64,000 nucleotides of DNA from Platynereis dumerilii (lineage: Eukaryota > Annelida > Polychaeta > Phyllodocida > Nereididae), in assembly GCA_026936325.1 (NCBI GenBank), contig JAPTHN010000004.1, forward strand, positions 33,905,776 to 33,969,775. The letters are read 5' to 3'. Both the position numbers and the translations under genes were made by a program. Of this stretch, positions 1 through 10,425 are shown in pieces. Below the pieces are notes generated by a model. That model was not told the origin of the DNA. It did not search any database and was given only the letters and a program-made list of their open reading frames with translations. The first letter of the stretch is position 1; each line of letters begins with the position of its first letter.

Positions 1-59
1 TTTACTACATGTATTAAACTATTCAAATCACTGGGTTTTCAATATATTACTTGGAATTT

Positions 60-1010
60 TCAATAATTTGAGCAAAATGATCACTTTTGACACAATTAAT
101 AAAGGTCAAAACTCGCGAGTCACTGTTTTGTACTGATTTTCAAGTCATTCTCAGAAGAAATCCTGTATAGTCTCAACTGCACAAAACAAATTAATTTTGC
201 TGATATCATGTCATCTTCGGAAATAATCAAAGTTTTCCTCCAACTCTTATTCTACAGTTTTCTAGACATGCTAGACTTCAGAAAAATGATAAAATATATC
301 CCTAATAATCCAGAGGCAATACAATCTTAACAAAAAGGTTTTATGTGGGAACTTTAAGGGTTCTGTAAGCTGGTGTACATTGGGAACCCTAAAAGGTTTA
401 TTAGTCAACTATTAAAAAGGTTTCAACAGCAAATAAAACAACATTTAGATAATCCACCTGCACTGAACACCCAGAATGGAACCCCTTTCTCTCAAATTGG
501 GAGCATATATATGGCTCCATTATATACGGCCTTCCCACCAAGTATTGAACCTTTCCAATAATAATAATAATAATATTCTATTGACGCTTTAAATGTCCAA
601 ATGACCTATGTGTCATAAATATAATCAAACCTTTTAAAATGTAGAGCTTTTTTTGGCTGTTGTTTCTTTATATATACCATATATACCATGAAGAACCTTT
701 TGTGTTAAGAGTGTACCTTGATCTGCCTTCTGGCATTTAGAAACTTATCTAAATCTCTTTGGCATGGACAACATTCCAATTCAGAGCTTTGATACTATTT
801 AAGAGCTGTCATGTCAGATAAATGATTTAGAATAAGACCCCATGGTTCAAAGGGCTTGCGTTCTGTGCATTTGTCATGAACTGTTACTGCCGAGGACCTC
901 TGAAATTTGTAGTATTTGTAGTACCTGAATGGCACAGTTTTGTATAAATGCATGAGGGGTCTCAAGATTTGCGGGTGCATTCAATTCCTTGAGGAACACC
1001 CTCTATTCTA
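60..1010. repeat. Interspersed repeat, unclassified (copy 1)
   Basis: Blocks here match 16230-16960 in the same orientation. Shared words include the stretch around 186-240, the phrase CCCTAATAATCCAGAG near 300, and the stretch 718-990 (for example CAGAGCTTTGAT and CAAAGGGCTTG). The two copies have diverged by substitutions and small indels. No coding capacity is visible, and the short open frames here do not look like protein. Confidence 0.6.
558..578. repeat. (AAT)n microsatellite
   Basis: A short run of AAT triplets seen directly. No gene is nearby. Confidence 0.8.
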
Positions 1011-1029
1011 GTATATTTTAGCCTATATA

Positions 1030-1223
1030 CAGTGGCGTAACTAGGGGGTCTCGAGCGGGGGGCACCTGGGGGGGCACGCGATTCTCTGGGGGAGCACCCA
1101 TAATACTAGTTGTATATTTTAGCCAAGGTTGGAAAGTTCATATGGGGGGGCACCTGGGGGGGCACAGGTCCAATATGGGGGGGGGCACGTGCCCCCCCGT
1201 GCCCCCCCATAGGGACGCCACTG
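1030..1223. mobile_element. hAT-type MITE, 194 bp, perfect 8-bp target duplication
   Basis: The element begins CAGTGGCGTAACTAGGG and ends in the inverted form GGGACGCCACTG. It is flanked on both sides by CCTATATA (1022-1029 and 1224-1231). An 8-bp duplication with CA...TG termini is typical of the hAT superfamily. The interior is G/C-run rich and contains no gene, so it is non-autonomous. A diverged reverse copy lies near 30345-30542. Confidence 0.8.
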
Positions 1224-1484
1224 CCTATATAAGTCAACATGTTCAAATGGGTCCTATAACACTGTATAATATTATGTGAGAATTGTGCCCTAGCAGCCCT
1301 GTGTCCCCTACTCAGCAAGGATGAGACAGGCAAGGAAGGATATGCTGCAATATTAGAAAATGCCCAATATTTCAAAGGAAGTATTGTCATCCTTTTTGAC
1401 ATTAATATATCCTTATCTGTCATTATATGCGCATGTACATCACTCTCATTTGTCTATGCTGCACTGCAAGGTGTATGTATAATT

Positions 1485-1768
1485 TTATACCCCATAACGT
1501 TTACAATACCACATGAAAAAGCAGTGGATATATCCCATGTGGTATTGCGTTGTATACTCAATGGTTTTTTGTATACCACATGGTTTGATCATTGTTGATG
1601 ATGTCATTGCATTGTTTGCCATTGTGATGTCATGTCCATGGTGACGTCACAACATTGTGACATCATCAGTTTAGCTGCTATCTGTGCTCTGATTGGCTGA
1701 TGCAGCTGTTGAGTATAGATAACCTGAGTGAAGTTCAGCTTTCTTTGCAGTTACTTAATGGGGTATAA
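1485..1768. mobile_element. Candidate MITE with TTATACCCCATAA ends
   Basis: TTATACCCCATAA at the left end is mirrored by TTAATGGGGTATAA at the right end, 284 bp in all. An internal imperfect inverted repeat (ATACCACATG / CATGTGGTAT) sits near 1510-1580. No coding frame and no clear target duplication were seen, so the superfamily is open. Confidence 0.5.
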
Positions 1769-1954
1769 CTAACGCACTCGTGGGTACAGAGGACTCAGGA
1801 TATCTTCAACTAGTGGAGTACATCTCAATATACCACCATACCCACTTGGTCTTATTATAATCCACAACTGTACCACTATGTTCATGACGGAGAAAGCATT
1901 AGACCTTTGGATAGACATGCTATGATATTTAGATAAGGACGGTGATAATCTGAG

Positions 1955-2711
1955 TAGCCTCGTAAGGCAGAAAGCATGCAATGCACAGCCTCCGCAGACT
2001 GGTTCTAAATTTGTGCATACCTGAAACTTTCTGTTTTCCTGTAACCTTTGCAAAAATGCTTGAAGCTATAATGTGTTTGTGTTAGACTGATGCTTGAAAT
2101 AGAGGATGGTTAGTGAAATAGCATACTCCGGTCAGACAAGATGTCATGCAAAATACCATTCAGCTTCCTTATCCCAGAACGTGGGAGGAATTTTGTAAGT
2201 CATTTAAGATGCTGAGTGGTTTTCTGTTGCAAGAACCATTACAGCCTGTCACTTTGATACCGAAAAAGAGTGCTCTGTTGCACTGAGAAAAATGCACTTT
2301 GTGACTCATGATAGCTGTTTAAGTGTCATCTTCTCTACTTTCAACATGGGAAATATAGAGACTGTTTGACTAGTCATGATCAAGAGAAGGCCATTTGACT
2401 TGTCATAACAGATTTTGGATTGAAAATCAGATGCATAATCCTTTCGTTTGGCTGTCACCAACAAGAGGGACAAGTCTCCTTAAATCAAATTAACATTGAA
2501 AGTATTGGGTATGATCATGACAAATCATCTGTATGATGACACATGAAGTGTCATTTTCACAGTGCAACAGTCCACTCTTTTTCGGTATCAAAGTGAAAGG
2601 CTGTAGGGGAATTCGCTCTCATTTAGACCAATCTTCTTGTTTTGCTTTTGATCATAACTCCTTTTGTCTCATCTTTTGTCTTGCCTATTGTGAAGAATGT
2701 GAACCTTTTGT
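1955..2711. repeat. Rep-A interspersed repeat, copy 1 (interrupted)
   Basis: The segment with CCTGTAACCTTTGCAA, the phrase GTCAGACAAGATGTCATGCA and GATGCTGAGTGGTTTTCTG also occurs near 26815-27260, 29840-30340 and 32155-32410, all in the same orientation. In this copy a TA-flanked MITE sits at 2242-2603 and a LINE enters near 2725. After the LINE, sequence resembling the other Rep-A copies resumes at about 4868-5110. No protein is encoded. It could be part of a larger non-autonomous element, but I found no termini. Confidence 0.7.
2242..2603. mobile_element. TA-flanked MITE with CAGCCTGTCACTTTGATA-type ends
   Basis: The left end CAGCCTGTCACTTTGATACC and the right end GGTATCAAAGTGAAAGGCTG are imperfect inverted repeats continuing through GAAAAAGAGTG. 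TA flanks both sides (2240-2241 and 2604-2605), and the Rep-A copy at 27.05 kb shows a related empty site. TA duplication with CAG termini is known for Tc1/mariner and pogo-type transposons. The 362-bp interior has no gene. A reverse-oriented copy lies at 51652-51966. Confidence 0.8.
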
Positions 2712-4757
2712 ATGAGTAATAGATTAGCAGTGCCTGAAGAAAGGGTCACAAAACACTTGAAAAAACTGAAGAGAGGGAAGGCAGCCGATGTCACCGGGAT
2801 GACAGCTGAACACCTCATCCTTGCATCTAGTGAGATCACCCCCATCCTTACGGCCATTATTAACAAGTGTCTGCAAGATGGTGCACTGCCGGAGCTGTTC
2901 AAGGCTGGAGCGATTATACCGACCCTGAAGAAAAACAAGTCTGCAAAGAATCCGGATAGCTATCGTCGTATCACCGTAGCCTCGGTCATCGGGAAAGTGC
3001 TAGAGAAGGAAATGATGTTCCAGACAAAACCCCGCTCCAAGATAAACCAAAGTCAAATGCAGTATGGCTTTACCGAGAAATGCTCCCCTTCTATTTGTGC
3101 CCTGATGGTGACTGAGGCCATAGCCCAATCACAAGACCGGAAGACCCCCATGTTCATCACATTTCTCGACTCATCCAAGACATTCGATGTCGTCGACCAC
3201 ACAGTGCTGCTGAATGCCCAACATGACCTGAACCTCAGCCCATACCTTTGGAAGCTGTACAAGGAGATGTACAAGACGGTTACATCCCGCGTGAGGCTTG
3301 GAGGGAACCTATCCAGAGTGATCGTGGAGGGAAGAGGTATACGCCAAGGAGGTGAGACATCAACGGAGGGCTTCAAAGCAAAGGATAACAAATTTCTAGA
3401 TAAAGTCCTAAACCACCCGCATTCACTGAGGATAGGAGCTACACCCATAGGAATTCCAACAGTAGCAGATGACAACTGCCTGATGGCTACTTCTGATGTC
3501 GGCGCCCAAGTCCAGCTCTTCATGGCTCAGCATAATGCTGAAAAGGATAGATACATCTTCAGTTCAACCAAGTCAAAAGTCCTTCACTTAGGAGCTGAAA
3601 ACGACCAGTCACTGTGGTCAAGTCTCTCATTCAACGGCGAGCCTATTTCCTACTCGGAAGCCGAAACTCATCTAGGCCTCACCAGAACCCCAGACGGAAA
3701 ATCTACACAAGCCATTACGGACCGAATCACATCAGGGAGGAAAACAGCATACCAGCTTATGGGAGCGGGCTTCACTGGAATGAATGGAATCTCCCCCAGT
3801 GTCTCCAAGAAGCTTGTGGAAGTCTACGTGAGCCCTGCCCTCATGTACGGCCTGGAGGCCCTGACGATCTCCCAGAAGGATACTGACAGACTCTCCACCT
3901 ACCATCGAAGCCTGCTTAGAATGCTCCAGTCTCTATCAGAGTCCACTGCAAAACCAGCTACTTACCTACTGATGGGCATCCTGCCTATTGAAGCCATCCT
4001 ACATCGCAAAGCCCTAAATCTGTTCCTGACAATTTTACACCGAAGTGAGACACCAGAGAATGAAGTCATCCGAAGGCAGCTTGCTACAAAGGACCTAAAC
4101 TCGAAGAGTTGGACAGTTTACGTAAGACTAATCCTGCATAAGTACAGTCTACCATCGGCCTACACCCTGGCGGAAAATCCCCCCACAAAAGAGCAATGGA
4201 AGAGAACAGTCAAGAAGGCAACAACAAGATACTGGGAAGAACAACTGAAGGAAGAAGCAAGAAACATGAAGAGCCTGAAACACCTGAACGTCGACATATG
4301 CAGTCTGGCGGACGGCCATCCAGTGTGGGAAACAGGAGTGGACGCTATGCAAGTGCCGATGGCAGCAGTTAGAGGATTGCTCCTAACAGGTAGATACCCA
4401 CTCACAGGCTCAAAGTGCGCAGGAAAACACCAGCTGCAGAGCTGCCCGTACTGCAATGTCAATACACCGGAGAGTGTGGAGCACTTTATGCTGAGTTGCA
4501 ACCTGTACGATGACATCAGAGCCGGCTATATAAGAACACTGCAAGACCATGTCACAGAGAACCTGGAATCCCTTCACGGACCAGAACTGCTCAGAAGCCT
4601 GATTGACCCGTCCCACCTGGCGAGAGATTGGAAGAATGCTGTGGAACTGGAGTCAGTTGCCAGGAGATTCTGCTTCAAGATGCACAATAGGAGAGCACAG
4701 AAGGATGGGCTGGAGTCAATGTTTGTTTGGGCGCTTAGGAGAAGCAAAAGGCAGTAG
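2712..4757 (+). CDS. 5'-truncated LINE ORF2: reverse transcriptase with C-terminal zinc-knuckle
   Basis: The open frame is 681 residues. It starts inside the RT domain, and the endonuclease is absent. Visible motifs are GKAADVTGMTAEH near residue 25, an RT aspartate in FLDSSKTFDVVDH near 155, GRGIRQGG near 210, and the catalytic pair in VADD near 256 (usually F/YADD). Near residue 595 a CPYC...H...C knuckle follows, as in I/Jockey-like LINEs. The nominal start ATG falls in flanking Rep-A sequence (TGAGTAATAGAT is Rep-A), so the true element probably begins near 2725 and this is not a native start. The frame is otherwise uninterrupted, suggesting a fairly young 5'-truncated copy. The exact clade is uncertain. 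Confidence 0.85.
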   Translation: MSNRLAVPEERVTKHLKKLKRGKAADVTGMTAEHLILASSEITPILTAIINKCLQDGALPELFKAGAIIPTLKKNKSAKNPDSYRRITVASVIGKVLEKEMMFQTKPRSKINQSQMQYGFTEKCSPSICALMVTEAIAQSQDRKTPMFITFLDSSKTFDVVDHTVLLNAQHDLNLSPYLWKLYKEMYKTVTSRVRLGGNLSRVIVEGRGIRQGGETSTEGFKAKDNKFLDKVLNHPHSLRIGATPIGIPTVADDNCLMATSDVGAQVQLFMAQHNAEKDRYIFSSTKSKVLHLGAENDQSLWSSLSFNGEPISYSEAETHLGLTRTPDGKSTQAITDRITSGRKTAYQLMGAGFTGMNGISPSVSKKLVEVYVSPALMYGLEALTISQKDTDRLSTYHRSLLRMLQSLSESTAKPATYLLMGILPIEAILHRKALNLFLTILHRSETPENEVIRRQLATKDLNSKSWTVYVRLILHKYSLPSAYTLAENPPTKEQWKRTVKKATTRYWEEQLKEEARNMKSLKHLNVDICSLADGHPVWETGVDAMQVPMAAVRGLLLTGRYPLTGSKCAGKHQLQSCPYCNVNTPESVEHFMLSCNLYDDIRAGYIRTLQDHVTENLESLHGPELLRSLIDPSHLARDWKNAVELESVARRFCFKMHNRRAQKDGLESMFVWALRRSKRQ

Positions 4758-4867
4758 GGGATAAAATTAGTGACATTTTAAAATAATAATTCCAATATCA
4801 ACCTGGATAACAGGGTTCTCCTAGCAGAAGAGGAGGAAAGTACAACGAAGTGAAGTGAAGTGAAGTG
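2725..4867 (+). mobile_element. Non-LTR retrotransposon (LINE), 5'-truncated, (GTGAA)n tail
   Basis: This unit holds the RT frame above, a short 3' UTR of about 85 bp, and a terminal tandem GTGAA/GAAGT tract near 4845-4867. Such 3' microsatellite tails are common in non-LTR elements. Rep-A sequence flanks both ends, so the LINE inserted into Rep-A. AATAGA occurs at both junctions (near 2718 and 4869) and may be part of the target duplication. Confidence 0.8.
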
Positions 4868-5120
4868 GAATAGAACAGTTGGCATCTATGTAATATATAT
4901 AATGGATGTAGATATTGTGATATTGGGAATGGGTGACACATACAAAAATATAAGAAAATATACTTGGGACAGTGAAGGGCCCGGGTTGGTTAAACCGGAG
5001 GAGGTGCGGGAGGTTATAATTGAGTTAATGGGGGAAAAATTGAGGGCAAATGGGATGTCATTTATATTACAGGATTAAGAAATCACAGCAGGAGAAATCC
5101 TGTCTTGAGGCCTAGTGGGG

Positions 5121-5260
5121 AGGGTTGGTCTAGTGGTAGAGTGCTGTGCTGTCAATCACTGGGTCCAGCGTTCAAATCCAGCTCTTGCCGGGTCACCTGG
5201 GCCTATATTGGACGGCTGTTTCAATTGTCCTACTTGCTGTGTCATACCCTTGTCCTAATT
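5121..5260 (+). mobile_element. tRNA-derived SINE
   Basis: An A box TGGTCTAGTGG (5126-5136) and a B box GTTCAAATCC (5170-5179) lie at tRNA-like spacing. An unrelated body with TGGACGGCTGTTTC follows. The acceptor stem does not pair, so this is a SINE head, not a tRNA gene. The 3' end is not sharp, and no target duplication was identified. Confidence 0.65.
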
Positions 5261-5319
5261 ATCCCCCCAAGTGCATAAATTCAGAAAACAAAGTCCGAAT
5301 TATCCGTCAATCCATTGTG

Positions 5320-5970
5320 TCATGAGGCCAAAATAAAGTTCTTTTTTGACACTTAGGTGTTCTTTGAAAAACAAACAGTTTCTTAAAAACTTTCTACGTA
5401 AGTTAGAACTAGAAGAATACAAGATGGCATGACATTGCAAGCGCGACCTAATTTAAACCCAACCTCACTGAGCTCAATCAAACTTCACTGGAAAAGAGGC
5501 CAGAGTACACCTACAGTCTTATAGCTGCAGGGGTGAGATCTTTTCTTTGCCAATCACCTCCCAAAAGACGAAAAACATGAGGTTGCAATAAAAGATTGGA
5601 TTACTTTACAGTGTTCTGGACAGAACTGTACAAAACATTTTCGGTGAATGATGCAAATTCAAAGAAATTGAAGGAGGATTATAAGTAAGCATGCAGATGA
5701 ACAGAGCAGAATTTCACATTTGACAGATTATCAATGCATCAATATCAGGAACTTGTCTGTTCATTTTAACTAGATTATAATTTATTATGAGATGAAAGGA
5801 GGCAAAGCCCTGTAGATTGAAGCAGAATGGTGTTTCTGCTTTCAACTCAATTATCTTCCACAAGTTCATAACAACGCCTTGAAATTCTCCAGATTTGTGT
5901 GAAGCCAACCAAAGACAATTTGGACAGAGTTCCTGCTGAGTCATAGGTATGCAAGGACCACTGCTGCTTG
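5320..5970. repeat. Rep-D interspersed repeat, copy 1
   Basis: Part of this block (5440-5582, with TTTAAACCCAACCTCACT) matches 11206-11352. The later part (5690-5960, with GATTATAATTTATTATGAGA and AATTCTCCAGATTTGTGTG) matches 30860-31105 and, less well, 12340-12600. No coding frame is visible. Together with Rep-A it may be one long composite repeat, because the two follow each other here and again at 29.8-31.1 kb. Confidence 0.55.
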
Positions 5971-5972
5971 TA

Positions 5973-6262
5973 CGCTCCTGCTCATAAATATGGAATACTT
6001 TTTTGGAAAAAAGGTGACAAATAAAAGTAAATTTCACATTGTGAATGCAAGCAAGGTATATTGTGAAGGTCAAGTCATCTTCTCTAATCTTCCTGGGGTT
6101 TGCGCTGCAGCATGCATTTTAAACAACAGCATGTTCTTCCCTTTAGTAGTCATTGGAAGTATTTGCTATTGAATCAGACCATCATGTGCTCCAGCAGAAG
6201 CTGCTAAAGTTGTCAATTTCAATGGTGAATGATGAAGTATTCCGTATTTATGAGCAACGGTG
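5973..6262. mobile_element. Tc1-like MITE, short copy
   Basis: The left end CTCCTGCTCATAAATATGG and the right end ATTTATGAGCAACGG are inverted. The interior shares the stretch around GCATGCTGCAGCGC (reverse orientation) and the AGAAGATGACTTGACC phrase with the copies at 8434-10423 and 28172-28574. TA precedes the left end; the right flank is less clear. No gene is encoded. Confidence 0.7.
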
Positions 6263-6264
6263 TT

Positions 6265-8430
6265 TATGAGGGGCGTTCAGAAAGTTCTGACCGATTTATT
6301 TGGCAGACCTTTCTTTTTGAGGCAGCTGAATGAGATTTCCACAGAACTATTTCTAGGTGTGCCACTATCTATTTTGAAAGTATCATACCTGTAGGAAATG
6401 TTTAAATGTCGTTTAAGCTTCCACGAAACAGAAACTTAGTGCACCCAGCGCAGCTCTTTTTATTTTTTAATCCAACAATTTAGCAGAGTAAATAATCATG
6501 AACATACAAATGAAAATATAATTGATTATGACCAATAATGTTTCTTGACAGCCAAGCTGTTCCTTAGCAGTGCCTGCTTGTAGTGGATTGTTTCAGGCGA
6601 AGTGCATCAAGTGATTTGGGAAAGGGTATTTGCAGTTACTTCAGCAAATCGATTTGATAGATATAAATATTTGTCTGGTATGACATGGAATATATCTTGC
6701 TGGATAAGGGTTTATAACCTGTTAAAAAAAAGAAATTTGCATTTTTACTGGTGTATATCTTTTAAGGTGTGCACTTCATTAGATTATGATGTCTTACAGT
6801 ACATAGCTGTATTTTCAAGAGCATAAAGTGGGGAATCCAAAACTGTTGAAATATTGCTACAGCCCAATGACTATACGTTTTACTGGTCACTTCAACAACC
6901 TCACTTTATATAGCACAATTTTTGTGTTGTTTTGTTTTTACCTCATTTTGGTTTTTGTAAAACAGAAAAAAAGTATGCCTGATTTGAATTTAGAGAGGAG
7001 CACAATTGAGTTAAAACTTCTGATTGCACTCTAACTTGCGTCTAATTCAGAACTTCTGAGATAGAAAACAGAAGGGAAAGAGAACGTATATAATCCTGAA
7101 TACCCTGCTGCCCTTAGCTTGGTAAGACGAAACAAAGAAACCTTAATTGTAAGAATGTAAACACTTGCTCATAAATAATATACCATTCGACACCTCTGTC
7201 AGCCACTCACATTACAGTATTTCTGGGGAATAATTCCCATATTCTTTATTGTCCAGTTCTCATGTTTGACAGTTTGAGTGTTTGTCTCATGGTAAAAGCA
7301 AGGTTATTCACCATGGGATCAGGAATATGTGTTTATCACACCTCGGCCTATAGGCCTCGGGTGATAAATCACATATTCCCTCTCCCGTGTTGAATAACTT
7401 TTACAAATACTGGGTTAAAGACACACTTCTATCAGCTTGGATTTATAACTGATAATTATTAAGAAACTAAATATTGATATCAAGAATGAAGAATCAACTT
7501 ACAAGTGTGAAAATTTGAGAAGCTAGCTGAAATGAAGGAAACCATGCAAGACTGCTGAATTCAGTGTTTCTGACTGCTTATTATTGCATCTAAAATTTGA
7601 AGTTCTGCAACATGTGTGCTTTACTTATATAAATAATCTTGAAGATTTCTAAGAATCACATTGTATAATTATGTATAAGCAAAGTGTATCATTAATTAAT
7701 TAGACAAGTAAATTACTAATGAGTGTGCTTTAAAAATACATTGTTTCAATGGATGTATGCCATTTCTGAAATAAATTTAATTTTGCGTGGGTCCAGATAA
7801 TCAAATGATCCTGAAGGGAAAAAGATGCATTAGCTATTAATTCAATGTTGAAAGATGATTTATCACAAAGTCACTGGTCAGAAAAAAAAATTGTCTGCTA
7901 CCTGAGCCAAAATACCGCTGTAAACCTAATTATAGCATGCTGATTCCAACATGAAATCAACATTTTTATAGAACATCCGGAATTGAGATGTCCATGTCAA
8001 TATTTGGCCAATAATCAGTTGCAAGAACAATTTGTTTTTATACTTTTATTTATTGAAAAATGTACCAATGTTCAACATTGTGTGAAATAAAGATATTAAA
8101 TATTGTGAGTGAAAGAAAATTCAATGTGCTCTGGGCTCTAATTATGTTAGTATTCAAATACTTGTATCTGCGGATTTGTCATAGGTATTCAAGGACCACT
8201 GCTGGATATTACAGCTAGTAAGTTTGCCAAATCTTTGTAAATTTAACTTGCAGTTATTGATCATATAGCTTTTCAGTATAGAATACACTTACAAAAAATA
8301 AATTTGTTGTATTTTCCAATTACGCGATATAGAATAGGCCTACATGCCCAAGAAAAAAACGATATTTTCGGAAAATGTCTACTATTATGAAAACAGCTGT
8401 AGTATAATATGTTAATTCAACTTTTTTCGA
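6265..8430. other. Non-coding interval
   Basis: No gene is supported. TATGAGGGGCGTTCAGAAAG at 6265 resembles the terminal repeat of mariner-type elements, but no partner end was found. A short palindrome at 7303-7398 is listed separately. The two small open frames near 6.6-7.0 kb have no recognisable protein character. Confidence 0.5.
7303..7398. repeat. 96-bp imperfect palindrome
   Basis: GTTATTCACCATGGGATCAG is mirrored by CTCCCGTGTTGAATAAC, with AATATGTG...TTTATCACAC opposite GTGATAAATCACATATTC. The centre is CGGCCTATAGGCCTCGG. It would fold into a long hairpin. It could be a miniature inverted-repeat element. Confidence 0.65.
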
Positions 8431-8433
8431 CTA

Positions 8434-10423
8434 CACCATTGCTCATAAATCTGGAGTGCTTCAACATTCTCCATTGAAATTGACAACTTTAGCAACTTCT
8501 GCTGGAGCACATGATGGTCTGATTCAATAACAATTACTTCCAATAACCACTGAAGGGAAGAACATGCTGGCCAATGTCATGAGTTGGTAAAATTTCAGTT
8601 TTGGCCAAACATGGACATGCATTTCGGGTCATATCTCAGCTTTCGTATAGTATTTATGCATGTATTATGGGTCATAAGAAAGGCAGTGATGTCCCCTTTG
8701 GTGCAAATAGCCTCAAATGTATCCCCTTCTCATAGATTTTAATATATTAAATGATAAATGATTGCATATGGCGTCATTTTTTGGCGTCACGCTGGACACT
8801 GCATGTAAAAAATTCAAGTAAAACTTTAAAATACAAGCAAGTAAATGCAGTTAGAATAAAATTTGAAATTTGGTGTAATGCCCTGGTTAGCTAAGCATCT
8901 TATGAATACAGAAAAAAGGCCATAATACGTTTCTGTACTGCAGAATGACACGTTTTGCAGTATAAGGTTGTCATGTCACATGCAGAGCCAAAATGAACAA
9001 TGTGATTTTTGATGCATCAAATACACTATTCACTGATCCATTTAAAAAAAAATTTTTACTTCAATGTTTTGCTCATGACCTGGTCTGTTAGGAAATAGTA
9101 ACAAAACTTCGTAGAAACTCTTGTATTGGAAGCTGTGAGGGCCTAAGTGAGACTGACGAAAAATTGACACCCTCTTTTTTATTGAGAATTATGTAGGTAC
9201 TCTAATGCTCAGGTGCTGTCTGATTATGGCTCAGTATGGCAATTTTAATTTTCTGGATAGTTCCTAAATGCTCATAAGCCTGGCTTTCCATTAGTGTAGA
9301 AAAAGTGGGTGTAACTGTAATCTATCATGGTATTACAGACCTGTTTCTGAGACTGACGAAAAATTGACACTCTCAAATTTTGTGAAATTCATTTCAGACC
9401 TCTCCTGTTTAGATGCTTCTTGATGAAGTTTTTTGCTGGAATGCTTATGATATTGATATTTTCTCATTTCTTGTGTGTCTGGCTATTCATCTATGTATAA
9501 AATGTTGTTGTAAGCCTAACCTATCATGTATTAGAGCAATGTCTTTGAGACTTACAACAAAATAAACATTCTTATGGATAGTGAAACATTATGTTTTGAC
9601 TTCTCTTGTTCGGACTCTTCTGGCAGAAGGACTGATGCTAGAATGGCTGTTATTTGGATATTTTTTTGTTGCTATGGACATGACTTTCCACTTCTATACA
9701 CAATTTGGTTGTAAGTTGAACCTATCTTGGTAATATAGCCCTGCCTTTTTGACTGATAATACATGCAGCTCATTATTTTCTGCAAAGCCTACCAACTGCC
9801 ATAAACAATGTTAAATGAGGAGAACATTTTTTAATCACCACATTTTTGTATAAAGAATATCATTTTCTAAAATTTGTGCAAATTTCATGGTGATATCTTA
9901 ACAACTTTTCCCTACAAGTCCGTTTGACTGAAGTAAGAATAGTTTCGCAAAAACTGCATTTTAAGTTTGTAAATCCTTCACATTTATGTTTAAACATACT
10001 TGCATTAACTGGCCTTGTTAGCTTAAAAATGCATTTACAACCTCCGACTTACGCATTTTGGAATCTACCAATATATAGGAAACATATCTGTGATTATCCA
10101 TTTTTTGTCCAAAATGACCAAAAGTCCCAAATTTTACCAACTTGTGACACTGGACCGCTGTTGTTTAAAACGCATGCTGCAGCGCTAACCCCAGGAAAAG
10201 TTACAGCAGCACAAAATATGGAAATTCAGGGGGTTTTTTCGGGTGAGGTGCATTCAACCAAAAATTAAAAATTCTTGCAAAATATGTAATTGAGGCTTTC
10301 AAAGAGTGATTAGAGAAGATGACTTGACCTTTACGGTTGACCTTGCTTATATTCACACTTTGAAATTTACCTTTAGTTGTCAATTTTTTCCAAAAAAGTA
10401 TTCCATATTTATGAGCAGGAGTG
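8434..10423. mobile_element. Tc1-like MITE split by a nested element
   Basis: The ends CACCATTGCTCATAAAT and ATTTATGAGCAGGAGTG are inverted, with TA on both flanks (8432-8433 and 10424-10425). The outer parts (8434-8570 and 10154-10423) match the compact 403-bp copy at 28172-28574. The extra middle is the nested element at 8571-10153. TA duplication and the CTCATAAATATGGAATAC-type terminus fit Tc1/mariner. Confidence 0.8.
8571..10153. mobile_element. Nested inverted-repeat element, about 1.6 kb
   Basis: CCAATGTCATGAGTTGG at the left end is mirrored by CCAACTTGTGACACTGG at the right end, and the match continues over AAAATTT. Removing 8571-10153 gives roughly the sequence seen without interruption at 28.31 kb and at 6.1 kb. 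Flanks ACATGCTG and ACCGCTG could be a worn 7-8-bp duplication. No transposase frame is visible; the 114-residue frame at 9924-10268 crosses the right boundary and is not protein-like. Confidence 0.7.
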
Positions 10424-10425
10424 TA

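Noticed and set aside
3053-3523. 156-residue minus-strand frame inside the first LINE
   Set aside because: Antisense shadow of the RT frame; the plus-strand reading has the RT motifs.
6265-6300. Mariner element start
   Set aside because: A terminal-repeat-like word only; no second end and no transposase.
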